A DNA stretch of 54,525 nt from Burkholderiales bacterium. GTDB lineage: Bacteria; Pseudomonadota; Gammaproteobacteria; Burkholderiales; Burkholderiaceae_C. The stretch lies in the NCBI GenBank assembly GCA_028868895.1, contig JAGWTP010000011.1:1-54525 (forward strand), given 5' to 3'. A program made the translations under genes and the position numbers. How positions within the stretch are numbered: position 1 is the first letter of the stretch; every line of letters begins with the position of its first letter. Of this stretch, positions 27,755-38,900 are shown in pieces. The notes beneath the pieces were generated by a model. That model was not told the origin of the DNA and searched no databases. It saw nothing but the letters and a program-made list of their open reading frames with translations.

Positions 27755-28716
27755 TCACGCGCTGTTGCCCGCGATGATCGACATCACCGCCATGCGCACC
27801 GCGATGCCGAAGGTCACCTGCGGCAGGATCACGCTTTGGGTGCCGTCGGCGACGGCCGAGTCGATCTCGACACCGCGGTTGATCGGCCCCGGGTGCATCA
27901 CGATCGCGTCGGGCCGGGCCAGTGCGAGCTTGTCGGGCGTGAGGCCGTAGTTCTTGAAGAACTCGGCGGCGCTGGGCAGCATCGCGCCACTCATGCGTTC
28001 GTTCTGCAGGCGCAGCATGATGATCACGTCGGCACCGGCGATGCCTTCCTTCATGTCGTGGCACACGCGCACGCCCATCTCGCGCAGGTCGCCGGGCACG
28101 AGCGTCTTCGGGCCGACGGCGCGGATTTCGGGCACGCCCAGCGTCGTGAGCGCATGGATGTCGGAGCGCGCGACGCGCGAATGCACGATGTCGCCGACGA
28201 TCGCCACCGTGAGCTGCGTGAAGTCGCGCTTGTAGTGGCGGATCGTGTACATGTCGAGCAGGCCCTGCGTCGGGTGCGCATGGCGCCCGTCGCCGGCGTT
28301 GACCACATGCACGTGCGGCGCGCAGTGCTGCGCGATCAGGTAGGGCGCGCCGCTCTCGCCGTGGCGCACGACGAACATGTCGGCATGCATCGCCGAGAGG
28401 TTGGCGATGGTGTCGAGCAGGCTCTCGCCCTTGGCCGCGCTGGAGCGCGCAATGTCCAGGTTGATCACGTCCGCGCTCAGGCGCTTGGCGGCGATCTCGA
28501 AGGTGGTGCGGGTGCGCGTGCTGTTCTCGAAGAACAGGTTGAACACGCTCTTGCCCCGCAACAGCGGCACCTTCTTGACCTCGCGGTCGTTGACGCTCAG
28601 GAACGTGCCCGCCGTGTCGAGGATGTGGTGCAGCACCGGCTGCGGCAGCCCCTCGATCGTCAGCAGGTGGATCAGCTCGCCATGCTTGTTGAGCTGCGGG
28701 TTGCGGCGGGACGGCA

Positions 28717-28717
<1 letters not shown>
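27755..28717 (-). CDS. pyrB: Aspartate carbamoyltransferase catalytic subunit
   Basis: 320-residue enzyme that makes N-carbamoyl-L-aspartate, the first committed step of pyrimidine synthesis. The carbamoyl-phosphate loop is S66-T-R-T-R70 in [21 protein letters not shown] and the LRLQNER region for aspartate are present. The first 20 or so residues form an extra N-terminal arm, as in the class A enzymes that need PyrC'. The ATG overlaps the pyrR stop (TGATG). Confidence 0.97.
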
Positions 28718-29216
<499 letters not shown>

Positions 29217-29220
<4 letters not shown>

Positions 29221-29648
29221 TCGGGTGAGTTCAGGAATTGATTCAGGATGATCGCCGCCGACGCCGCGTCGAGATCGCGCGCGCCGCCACTGGCGGCTTC
29301 GGTGGTCGTGTAGCGCTCGTCCACTTCATGCACCACCAGCCTGAAGCGGCCGTGAAGCTGGCGCGCGAAGCGGCGCGCGCGTTCGGTATTGTCGTGCGCG
29401 GCACCGTCGGGGTGGAACGGCACGCCGACCACGAGCGCGCTGGGTTGCCAGTCGGCGATCAAGCGGGCGATCGCGTCGAAACGGGCGTCGGCGTCGAGGG
29501 CGATCGTGCGCAGAGGCGTCGCGCTGCGCGTCAGCGTGTTGCCGGTGGCCACGCCGATGCGCCGGGTGCCGAAGTCGAAAGCGAGAAAAGAACGCGGCGG
29601 TGGAGTCGGCGTGGGCGAATCCGCATGGCTCACGGCGCGACCCCTCAT
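29217..29648 (-). CDS. ruvX: Holliday junction resolvase-like YqgF/RuvX, pre-16S rRNA nuclease
   Basis: 143-residue RNase H-fold protein. The first catalytic aspartate lies in [16 protein letters not shown], the acidic VDERYTT and the final [13 protein letters not shown] follow. YqgF takes part in maturing the 5' end of 16S rRNA. The ATG at 29648 overlaps the yqgE stop (ATGA), supporting the long N-terminus; GTG 29630 is an alternative. The extra Pro/Thr-rich leader of about 18 residues is not conserved in the family. Confidence 0.93.
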
Positions 29649-30232
29649 GCGTGACCCGCCTCCCCGCTCAGCATGTTCGCGTCGATCCCCAGCAACGACA
29701 GCGCCTTGTCGTAGCGCTGCGGCGCGGGCGTGTCGAAGATGATGGCGGGCTCGGCGCTGACGTTGATCCAGCCGTTGCGGCTCATCTCGTCTTCGAGCTG
29801 GCCGGCCCCCCAGCCGCTGTAACCCAGCGTGACGAGGATCTTCTTCGGGCCGGCGCCGCTCGACAGCGCCTCCAGCACGTCCTTGCTCGTCGTCATCGAC
29901 AGGCCGCCGGGAATCTGCAGCGACGAGCTGTAGTGGCCGCCGTCACCGCCGTCGTCACCCAACCGTTCGTGCAGCACGAAGCCGCGCTCGGTCTGCACCG
30001 GGCCACCGAAGTAGACCGGCACCTCGGCCAGGTCCGCACGGTCCAGCGACAGCTCGACCTTCTCGAACAGGCTCTTCAGCTTGATGTCGATCGGCTTGTT
30101 GATGACCAGCCCGAGCGCGCCCTTTTCGGTGTGCTCGCACAGGTAGACCACGGTGCCCGCGAAGGTGCCTTCGCGCAGGCTCGGCATCGCGATCAGGAAC
30201 TGGTTGGTGAAGTTGACCGGTGCGCGAGCCAT
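29645..30232 (-). CDS. UPF0301 protein YqgE/AlgH
   Basis: 195 residues with the family blocks NQFLIAMPS, GTVVYLCEHTEKGALGLVINKP, YFGGPVQTERGFVLH and LGYSGWGAGQLEDE. The biochemical function is unsettled; it is often found next to yqgF, as here. It is the first gene of the yqgE-ruvX-pyrR-pyrB-pyrC'-plsC run. The 35-base spacer to divergent phrB holds a TAAAAT box (minus strand) only a few bases before the ATG. Confidence 0.93.
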   Translation of the reverse strand: MARAPVNFTNQFLIAMPSLREGTFAGTVVYLCEHTEKGALGLVINKPIDIKLKSLFEKVELSLDRADLAEVPVYFGGPVQTERGFVLHERLGDDGGDGGHYSSSLQIPGGLSMTTSKDVLEALSSGAGPKKILVTLGYSGWGAGQLEDEMSRNGWINVSAEPAIIFDTPAPQRYDKALSLLGIDANMLSGEAGHA

Positions 30233-30267
30233 GAAGCAATTTTAGACCTGCGGCAAACTCCGAGCCC

Positions 30268-31770
30268 ATGCAACAGCCATTGAACGCGGCGCTGGTCTGG
30301 TTTCGGCGCGACCTGCGCGCGCACGACCATGCGGCGCTTTACCACGCGCTGCGCGCGGCGCGCCGGGTGTGGTGCGTGTTCGTGTTCGATCGCGAAATTC
30401 TCGATTCGTTGCCGCGCCGCGACCGGCGGGTCGACTTCATCCACGCCACGCTGGTCGATCTGGACCGGCAACTGCGCGAGTTGGGCGCCCAGCACGGCGT
30501 TGCCGGGGTGCGGCTGCTGGTGCGCCACGGCCGCGCCCGCGACGAGCTGACCGCGCTGGCCAGCACTCTGGGCGTGCAGGCCGTTTATGCGAACCACGAC
30601 GACGAGCCGTACGCGCGGCAGCGCGACGCCGCGGTGCGCGCCGCGCTGGCGCAGGCCGGCATCGCACTGCACACCGGCAAGGACCACGTCGTGTTCGAGC
30701 GCAGCGAGGTTCTCACGCTGGCGGGCAAGCCCTACACCGTGTTCACGCCCTACAAGAACGCCTGGCTGAAGAAGCTGGATCCATACTTTGTGCAGGCCTA
30801 TCCGGTCGCCCGGCACGCCGCGCATCTGGCCGCCGCGCCCGACGGGGTGGACGCCGAGCTGCCCACGCTGGAGGCGATCGGCTTCGAACGCAGCAACCTG
30901 CGTGAGCTGCAGATTCCAACCGGCCGCAGCGGCGCGCAGGCGTTGCTGGCCGACTTCCTGACCCGCATCGACGACTATGCCGAGGCCCGCGACTTCCCGG
31001 CGCGCAAGGGGCCGAGCTACCTGTCGGTGCACCTGCGCTTCGGCACGGCGTCGATCCGCGAACTGGCCGCCGCGGCGGCGCAGCGCATCGGCAGCGCTGC
31101 GCCGGGTGCCGCGCCGGGTGCCACGCCGGGCGCCGCGGTCTGGCTGGCCGAGCTGGTCTGGCGCGACTTTTACCACCAGGTGCTGCACCACCACCCGCAC
31201 GTGGTGGGTGCAAGCTTCAAGCCCGAATACGACCGAATCGTCTGGGAGCACGGCGCGCACGCCGACGCGCTGTTCCAGGCCTGGTGCGAGGGCCGCACCG
31301 GTTACCCGCTGGTCGACGCCGCGATGGCGCAGATCAACCAGACCGGCTACATGCACAACCGGCTGCGCATGGTCGTGGCGAGCTTCCTGACCAAGGACTT
31401 GGGGCTCGACTGGCGCCGCGGCGAGGCCTATTTCGCCACCCACCTGAACGACTTCGACCTCGCCGCGAACAATGGCGGCTGGCAGTGGGCGGCGTCCAGC
31501 GGTTGCGATGCACAGCCGTATTTCCGCATCTTCAACCCGGTCAGCCAGAGCCGCAAGTTCGACCCGCAGGGCCGCTTCATCCGCCGCTACCTGCCGCAGC
31601 TCGCAGCGCTTCCCGACGCACTGATCCACGCGCCCTGGGAGGCGCGAGCGCTCGACCTTCAGGCCGCGGGCATCGTGCTCGGGCGCGACTACCCGTGGCC
31701 GGTGGTCCGCCACGACGAGGCGCGGGCGCACACGCTGGCGCGCTACGCCGTCGTCAAGGGCGCCGCATAG
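30268..31770 (+). CDS. phrB: Deoxyribodipyrimidine photo-lyase (class I)
   Basis: 500-residue flavoenzyme that uses light to repair cyclobutane pyrimidine dimers. The N-terminal photolyase domain opens [17 protein letters not shown]. The FAD-binding half has [69 protein letters not shown]-type blocks and the [10 protein letters not shown] end. A short in-frame repeat ([12 protein letters not shown]) lengthens a loop near residue 275 and is probably neutral. It converges with the diguanylate cyclase gene, separated by repeat copy B. Confidence 0.96.
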   Translation: MQQPLNAALVWFRRDLRAHDHAALYHALRAARRVWCVFVFDREILDSLPRRDRRVDFIHATLVDLDRQLRELGAQHGVAGVRLLVRHGRARDELTALASTLGVQAVYANHDDEPYARQRDAAVRAALAQAGIALHTGKDHVVFERSEVLTLAGKPYTVFTPYKNAWLKKLDPYFVQAYPVARHAAHLAAAPDGVDAELPTLEAIGFERSNLRELQIPTGRSGAQALLADFLTRIDDYAEARDFPARKGPSYLSVHLRFGTASIRELAAAAAQRIGSAAPGAAPGATPGAAVWLAELVWRDFYHQVLHHHPHVVGASFKPEYDRIVWEHGAHADALFQAWCEGRTGYPLVDAAMAQINQTGYMHNRLRMVVASFLTKDLGLDWRRGEAYFATHLNDFDLAANNGGWQWAASSGCDAQPYFRIFNPVSQSRKFDPQGRFIRRYLPQLAALPDALIHAPWEARALDLQAAGIVLGRDYPWPVVRHDEARAHTLARYAVVKGAA

Positions 31771-31789
31771 CGCGCCGACGCGCCGCGGT

Positions 31790-31868
31790 TCTCAAGCGAA
31801 TGTGGCTTTGCCACTTTGCTTGATCCCTGGGGGGGGAATGGTGAAACCATTTCCCGGCGGCGCTCAGA
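31790..31868 (-). repeat. Double-hairpin dispersed repeat, copy B
   Basis: Second copy of the element at 15487-15566, same orientation. On the minus strand it begins TGAGCGC, where TGA is the stop codon of the diguanylate cyclase gene. Stem 1 (GGGAAATGG, TTTCA, CCATTCCC), a run of Cs, CCAGGG, and stem 2 (CAAGC..TGGC-AAA-GCCA..GCTTG) follow. Relative to copy A, stem-1 top pairs TC/GA became GG/CC-type and the stem-2 loop AGG became AAA. It lies between convergent genes. Confidence 0.8.
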
Positions 31869-32889
31869 ACAACTCGATGTCACCGACCCTCGGCGCGTCT
31901 TCGAGTTCACCGCGGGCCACCAGCAGCGCATGGCTTTGCGCCTGGTTGCGGCCGTGCGCCTTGGCGTGGTACACGGCCTTGTCGGCACGCTCGAAGGCCG
32001 CACCCGGCGTGTCGCCGGCCTTGACCTCGGCAAAGCCGATGCTCACCGTGATGCGCCCGGCCTGCGGGAACGCGTAGCGCTCCGCGTTGCTGCGCAGCCG
32101 CTCGAAGGCGAGCGCGGCCGAGTCGTCGTCCTTGCAGCGCAGCAGCACCACGAACTCCTCGCCACCGAACCGGTAGATCCGGTCGTGAAAGCGCAGGCTG
32201 CCGCGCATCAGCCGCGCCAGCAGCAGCAGCACTTCGTCGCCGATCAAGTGGCCGCAGGTGTCGTTGACGCGCTTGAAGTGGTCGATGTCGATCACGCCGA
32301 TCCAGTAGCCGGTGCTGGCACCGCGCCGGCCGTCGACGCGGTCGTCGGGTGCCATCACCGAGCCGGCGGTGGCCTTCAGGAAGCTCTCGTCGAAGGTCTT
32401 GCGGTTGAGCAGGCCGGTCAGCGTGTCGCGCTCGCTGTAGTCGAGCAGTCCCTGAAAGTTGCGGTAGATGCGCAGGATGCTGGTGACCATGCGCTGCCGG
32501 GTTGCATCGAGGGCCTGGTGCGTTTCGATTTCGAGCACACCGACCACCTCGCGGTCGGTCGAAACCGGGAACACGGTCAGGTGCGTCGCACCGCGCACCT
32601 CGACCAGACGCTCACCCTGCAACGCCGCCAGCCATGCGGGGTGATCGTCCAGCAGCGGCAGGTCTTCGAGCTCGCTCCAGGCGGTATCGGCCTGCGCCAC
32701 CGGGTCGCGCCCGACCAGCCGGGCCCGCGTGAGCCAGCGCTCCTGGCCGGGCTCGCCGACGCGACGGTGGATCGACACCGCTTCGATGTCGACCAGGATG
32801 TCGCGAAAGGCCTCGACCAGGGTGGCGTCGAGCACATCGCGGTCACGCTGGCCGGTCAGTTCGGCAAGTCGGTCGACCAGTTCGGTCAT
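31864..32889 (-). CDS. GGDEF diguanylate cyclase with N-terminal sensor region
   Basis: 341 residues. The first 150 residues look GAF-like, with a VVGVLEIETHQ strand-helix. The GGDEF domain (about 152-320) has the active site GGEEF at 242-246, metal residues around IDIDHFKRVND, and an intact product-inhibition site RFHD at 233-236, exactly five residues upstream. It should make c-di-GMP from two GTP and be feedback-inhibited. It is the last gene of the Pil chemosensory run, 62 bases after the CheA gene. Confidence 0.94.
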   Translation of the reverse strand: MTELVDRLAELTGQRDRDVLDATLVEAFRDILVDIEAVSIHRRVGEPGQERWLTRARLVGRDPVAQADTAWSELEDLPLLDDHPAWLAALQGERLVEVRGATHLTVFPVSTDREVVGVLEIETHQALDATRQRMVTSILRIYRNFQGLLDYSERDTLTGLLNRKTFDESFLKATAGSVMAPDDRVDGRRGASTGYWIGVIDIDHFKRVNDTCGHLIGDEVLLLLARLMRGSLRFHDRIYRFGGEEFVVLLRCKDDDSAALAFERLRSNAERYAFPQAGRITVSIGFAEVKAGDTPGAAFERADKAVYHAKAHGRNQAQSHALLVARGELEDAPRVGDIELF

Positions 32890-32951
32890 GGCGGCACCCC
32901 CGCGGTGGATTCAGGCGTGTCGTCGCATCGCGATGCCGACCCGCGACCCGG

Positions 32952-35900
32952 CTACGCTGCGACCTTCGCCGAGGTGTAACGACGGATCAGGGCGAGCAGG
33001 TCTTCCTCGGAGTACGGCTTGCCGAGGTAGTGGTCGACGCCGAGCTGCGCGGCGTAGTCACGGTGCTTCTGCGCGATGCGCGAGGTGATCATGATCACCG
33101 GCAGCTCGCGCAGCCGGGCGTCGGCGCGCATGTTGCGCACCAGGTCGAAGCCGTCCATGCGCGGCATCTCGATGTCCGACAGCACGATCTGCGGCACGTC
33201 TTCGGCGAGCCGTTCGAGCGCATCGAGACCGTCCTTGGCGAGCACGACTCGGTAACCTTCTCGCAACAGCAGGCGCTGCGTGACGCGGCGTACGGTCAGC
33301 GAGTCATCGACCACCATCACCAGCGGCGCTTCGGCCGCCTCGGACCCGCTCGCGGCCCGCGGCATCGACGGAAGCTCCGGCGAACCACTCGTCGCCTGCA
33401 AGGCCGCGTGGGTCGCCGCGCGGGCGGCCTCGCCATACAGCGTGGCCAGCGCCACCGGGTTGTAGATCAGCGCCACCGCGCCCGAAGCCAGCAGCGTGAT
33501 GCCGGCCAGGCCGGGCAATCGCGACAATTGCGGCCCGAGGTTCTTGACCACCACCTCCTGATTGCCGATGACGTCGTCGACATGCAGCGCGATGCGCTGC
33601 TGGGCGCTGCGGATCACGACGATGCTGCGAGTGCGCGCGGCACTCTCGGCCGGCCGGGCGCTGATCTGGAGCAGCGCACCGAGCCAGAAGAACTGCAGCG
33701 CGCGGTCGCCGAACGCGTACGAGCCGCTCGCGTAGGCCGCATCGATCTCGGCCGGCGTGGCGCGGCGCACGATCTCGACCAACGTCGAAGGAACCGCCAC
33801 ATGGGTTTCGCCACAGCGCAGCATCACGACCTGGGTGACCGCGGTGGTCAGCGGCAGGATCATCTTGAACGAGGTGCCCTGTCCGGCGGCAGTGGCGGTC
33901 TCGACCCGCCCGCCCATCGCGTTCACCTCGGCGCGCACCACGTCCATGCCGATGCCGCGCCCGGACAGTTCGGTCACGACCTCGGCGGTCGAAAATCCCG
34001 GCGCGAAGATCAGGTTCGCGAGTTCGGCATCGGTGGGTTCGGCGCCGGCGTCGATCAGGCCGAGCGCCCGGCCCTTGGCGCGGATGCGCGGCAGGTCCAG
34101 GCCGGCACCGTCGTCCCGCACCTCGACGCCGACCTCGTTGCCCTCTTGAGAGACCGCGACGATGATCGTGCCGGTGGCGTCCTTGCCGGCCCGGGTGCGC
34201 ACCTCGGGCAGTTCGATGCCGTGGCCGACGCAATTGCGCAGCAGGTGTTCGAACGCGCCGGTCATGCGGTCGAGCACGCCGCGATCGACCTCGACGCGGC
34301 CGCCGACGATGTCGAGCCGCACCGATTTGCCGGTCTCCTTCGCGGCCTGGCGCACGACGCGATACAAGCGGTCGGACAGGCCTTCGAACTCGACCATGCG
34401 GGTGCGCAACAGGTCGTCTTGCAGGTCGCGCGTCATGCGCGCCTGCGCCACCAGTTCGTCTTCGGTGATTTCGAGCGAGCGCTGCAGCGTTCGCTGCACG
34501 GTCGCGACGTCGTTGACCGACTCGGCCATCATGCGGGTGAGTTCCTGGAACCGCGTGAAGCGGTCGAACTCGAGTGGGTCGAACGACTGCGACGCGGCCT
34601 TCGCGGCCTCGAGCCGCGACGTCATCTGGACCTCGCCCTGGAACTCGATGTCGCGCAACTGCGCGCGCAGCCGCTCGAGGTTTTCGGTCAGGTCGCCGAG
34701 CGAACTCTTGATCTGCGCGACGCCGGATTCGATGCGCGAGCGCGTGATGCTGACCTCGCCGGCCTGGTTCACCAGGCGATCGAGCAGCGGCGCGCGCACC
34801 CGCACCGCCGACTGCGCGCTCTGGGCACGGTCGGCGGTCTTGCGCGCCGCCGGTGCGTCAAGCGAAAAGCGCGACCAGTCGATCTCGGGCTGCGGCAAGA
34901 GCTCCGGCGTGGTCGGTGGTGTGGGCAGTGGCGCGGCCGGCGTCGCGGCCGCGATGTCCATGGTTTCGTCGGCATCGCCGTCGCCGGCCGCGGCGGGCGC
35001 GGCGTCGGTCGGTGTGGCCACCGGCGCGGGCGACTCGACGGGCTCCGGTGCAGCCAGGTCGGGCCCGCGCGGTTCGACGGCCGGCGTGAGCAGCGCGGCG
35101 TCGAGCAGCACCGCCAGTTCCGGCAGCGCGGCCGGCGGCGCCGTTGGCGCCTCCGGCGCACCGGCGAAATCGTCGGCGGTCAGGTCTTCGGCCATTGCCG
35201 GGCCGGATCGGAGGGCCTCGAAGGTCTGCGACAGCGCGTCGCCGTGGATCTGCAAGGTCTCGACATCGGCCGCGCCGACCGGCGGGTGCGCCAGCAGCCG
35301 CTCGATGCGGGTTTCCAGGCGGTGCGCCATTTCGCCCAGGCGCATCGCCCCGGCCAGCCGGGCGCCGCCCTTGAGCGTGTGCAGCGTGCGCATGCAGGCC
35401 GCGGGGTGGGCCGCCTCGCCGGGCTTGCGAACCCAGTCGCGCAACCGGCTGGCGAGTTGCGGAAGCAGCTCGCCGGCCTCTTCTTCGAAGATCGGGAACA
35501 GTTCGGCATCGACCGCATCGACGGCGTCGATGACGTCGTCGGCGTCGACCAGTGCGTGTTCCGACCCCGGCATCCGCGGCGCTTGCGCCGACAGATCGCC
35601 GAATGGCTTCAGCTCGGTCACGCCGAGCGCGTCGAACCGGGAATCAAGTTGCCCGAACACGGAATCGGGTGCGGACGCCGCAGCGGCTTCGGTGACGGCA
35701 AGTTCGGGCGCGACCGACGGGGTGCTTCGGTGCAGCGCGGCCGGCACGGCCTGCGCGTCGTGCGCGTCAACCTCGGCCGGGGCCTCGGCGGCCGGCACCT
35801 GCGGCGCCACGTCCGCGTGGTCGGCAGCGTCGCTGGCCGGCTGCACCACGCCGATATCGCCGCCGACGCCAGGCGGGTGTTCGGCCGCTGCCGCGGCGGC

Positions 35901-38900
35901 TTCGAGGCGACGCGCTGAGCTCAGCTCATGATCGGCCAGGCGCGCCATCAGCTCGGGCGCAGGTTGCTTCAGGAAGCCAGCGGCGAACTGGTGCAGCAGG
36001 CGGCGGATCTCTTCGGCCGCGTCGACGAACAGGCGGGCTTCTTCGGGTGTGCCCTGGCCAATCGCCAGCGAGCGGGCCTGCGCGTGTTCGAGCGCGCGTG
36101 CCAGTTGCGACAAGTCGGCGAAACCCACCGTCGCCGAGCTGCCCGCCAGCGAGTGCGCCAGCGCAATCGGCGCGTCGCCGATCGGCCGGTGAAGTTCCAT
36201 CGCCCACTCGGCGACTTCGGTGGTCAGGCGACGCGACAACTCGTCGGCTTCGTTGAGGTAGATGTTGAACAGCGGGATGCCGATGCGCAGCGGGCCCACG
36301 AGCTTGACCTGTTCGTCGTCGAGACCGCCGCCCTGCGGGGCCGCCGCGTCGAGCCCGAGATCCAGGTCCATGCGCGCCGACGGCGCGATGGTCTCGACCA
36401 GCGACGGCGTCTGGCCCGCGTCGACATCGAATTCGAGGTCGAGATCGATCGCATCGTCGGGCAACGGACTGGCCGACGACTCCACGGTCTCGGCCAGGCG
36501 CGGCAACTCGATCGGCCGCAGATCGAACGGGTCTTGAAATGCCGCGGCCGTCGTGTCGAGCGGCGCATGGGCGCTGACGAGCGAGCCCGCGCCCTCGGAC
36601 GCCAGGCCATCCAGACCGGCCAGGTCGAGCTCGAACGAGAGTTCCGCCAACTCGGCCGGTTCGGCGTCGGTACCGGCCGGGACCGCGGGCTCCGACGCCG
36701 TTTCGATCGCCGGCCATGCCGGTTCGGCCACCGCCGGCAGATCGGGCGCCAACGCTGGAAAACCCGCTTCGGGCGGTGCCCGCGGGGCCTCGTCCGGCGC
36801 GGCGCCGACGCGCTGCGCGGCGGCGATGACGGTCGCGGCGTCATGGGCCGTGGGGCGCTGCGCGCTGATGTCGCCGACCCAGTCCGACAGATAGCCCAGG
36901 CACCAGCCGGTGAAATCGAGCAGGGGTTGCGGGTCGGTCGACGGATCGGCGAGCTGGGTGTTGTAAAGCTGCTCGCAGGCCCACGCGGCCTCGCCGAAGT
37001 CCTTCAGCCCGACCATGCGCGAGCTGCCCTTGAGCGTGTGGAAGGCACGCCGCAGCGTTGTCAGCAGCGTCAGGTCGCCGGGCGAGGCGGCCAGTTCTCC
37101 GCACGCGCTGGTGGCCTCGGCGAGCACCTCGCGCGCTTCTTCGAGGAAGACCTCGCGCATTTCGTCGTCCTGCGCCAGGTCGGTGGCGGTGGGCGCCGGC
37201 GCGAAGTCGAGCGTCATCGGTGTGCTGACGCGCGCCGCGGCCGACTCGACATCGATACCGACCGGGTCGGATGCGGTCGCGACGAAATCGACCAGCGCCT
37301 CGGACAGCTCGCCTCGTGCCGCCGCGACACCGGCCGGGTCTTCGGCCTGCCCGATCGCCTCTTGCGCCTTCAACACCGTGGCGGCGAGCGCAGGCTGGTC
37401 GGCAGCGTGCGCCTCGTGCGAGAGCCGCTCCAGGTCGCGCGATACGTCGGCCACCGGCACGTCCTGGCGCACCGAGCTGAATGCGAGCATCTGCGCCTGC
37501 TCGATCAGCCTTTGTTCGACCGGCGGCGCAGCCGCCGGCGCGCGTGCGACCACCGGCACCTCGACGCGGCCCATCACCGGCTCGAGCGTGCCGGCTGCGG
37601 CGTCGTAGGTGAACAGCGACTTCGCCATCTGCGGCTGCACGCTGAGCATGTCGATCAGGAAGCCCAGCGCCCCGAGGTTGCCTGCCAGGCGGTCGAACAC
37701 CCCCGTCTGCGCGATGCTTTGGGTGTCGACTTCCGTGGCGGCCAGCGCATCGACCTCGTCGCGCATGCGCAGCAGCGCGGCGGCGGCGTGGTCCATGCCC
37801 AGCACCGACAGCACGCCGCGCATCGCCGACAGCTGGTTCGGCACCGGGATCAGCACCTGGCGTTCTTCGGGTTTGCGGAAATACTGGTCGATCAGCTTCT
37901 CGGACTCGGACAGGCTCGCGCGCAACTCCTGCACCACGCTGCCCATCGTCTGGCGATCGGAGACGCGGCGGTACAGCTCCTCCATCCAGCCTTCGAGCGG
38001 CTCGGGGGCACGGCCGGCGCGCACCGCGGCCAGGCGTTCGGCCAGACGGCGCACACGCTCGGCCTGCGCGGGGTGGTCGAAGTCGGCGTCTTCGAGTGCG
38101 GCCTCGATGTAGAGCAGGCTGGTGGCGACTTCCATCGCCAGCGGCGCCGGCGGGGCGCTGCCGCCCTGCTGCGTCTGCGCCACGGCCTGCTGCAGTTCGG
38201 TGGCGAAGAGGTCGCCGAGCGGGAACAGCCGCTTCAGCGATTCGCCGACCAGCGCGAACTGCTCCGACAGGCCGGTCAGGCGGTGCATCTCGCCACCGGC
38301 CACCGCCGACCAGGCTTCCTTGGCCGCGGCCACGCGCTTGCGCGCCTGTGCGATCACGGCCGGGTCGAAGCGCCCCAGCACGCTGACCGAGTAGTCGGTC
38401 GGAGCGTGTTGCGCGAGCGTGTAGGCCTGGCGCACCGCGGCCAGGCGCGGCGCATGGCGGCCGTCGCCGGGCGAGGCGCTTTGGGCGCAGAAGAACAGCA
38501 GGTCCTGGGCGAGGCGCTCCGACACTTCGGACTCGCCGCGCTCCAGGATCCGGTACTGCGCGAGCAGCCGCGAAGCCACGCGCTTGCTGAACACGTCGAA
38601 GCCGAGCAGCCCGTGCGACTGCGCCTCGAACACCGCGGCGGCGAGCTTCCAGAGCGTCGCGACGTGGGCCTGCGACGCGCCCGCGCCAAGACCGGCGCAG
38701 AGTTCGCTCATGCGCAGCGCCGCCGGCAGCGGGTTCGATGCGCGCATCAGCGGCAGCAACTGGGCCTCGAGCGCGGCGTGGGTCGCGGCGTCGTGCGGGC
38801 GCGGCGACGCGGTGGGATCGGCCGGCAGGTCGCGCCATTGCCAGTCGACCACCCACAGGTCGGCCGGGTGCACCCGATCGGCGCCGGCGGCCTCTTGGAC

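Noticed and set aside
31120-31140. Short tandem repeat in phrB ([12 protein letters not shown])
   Set aside because: Only a loop expansion of three imperfect units in a variable region; no sign of phase variation.
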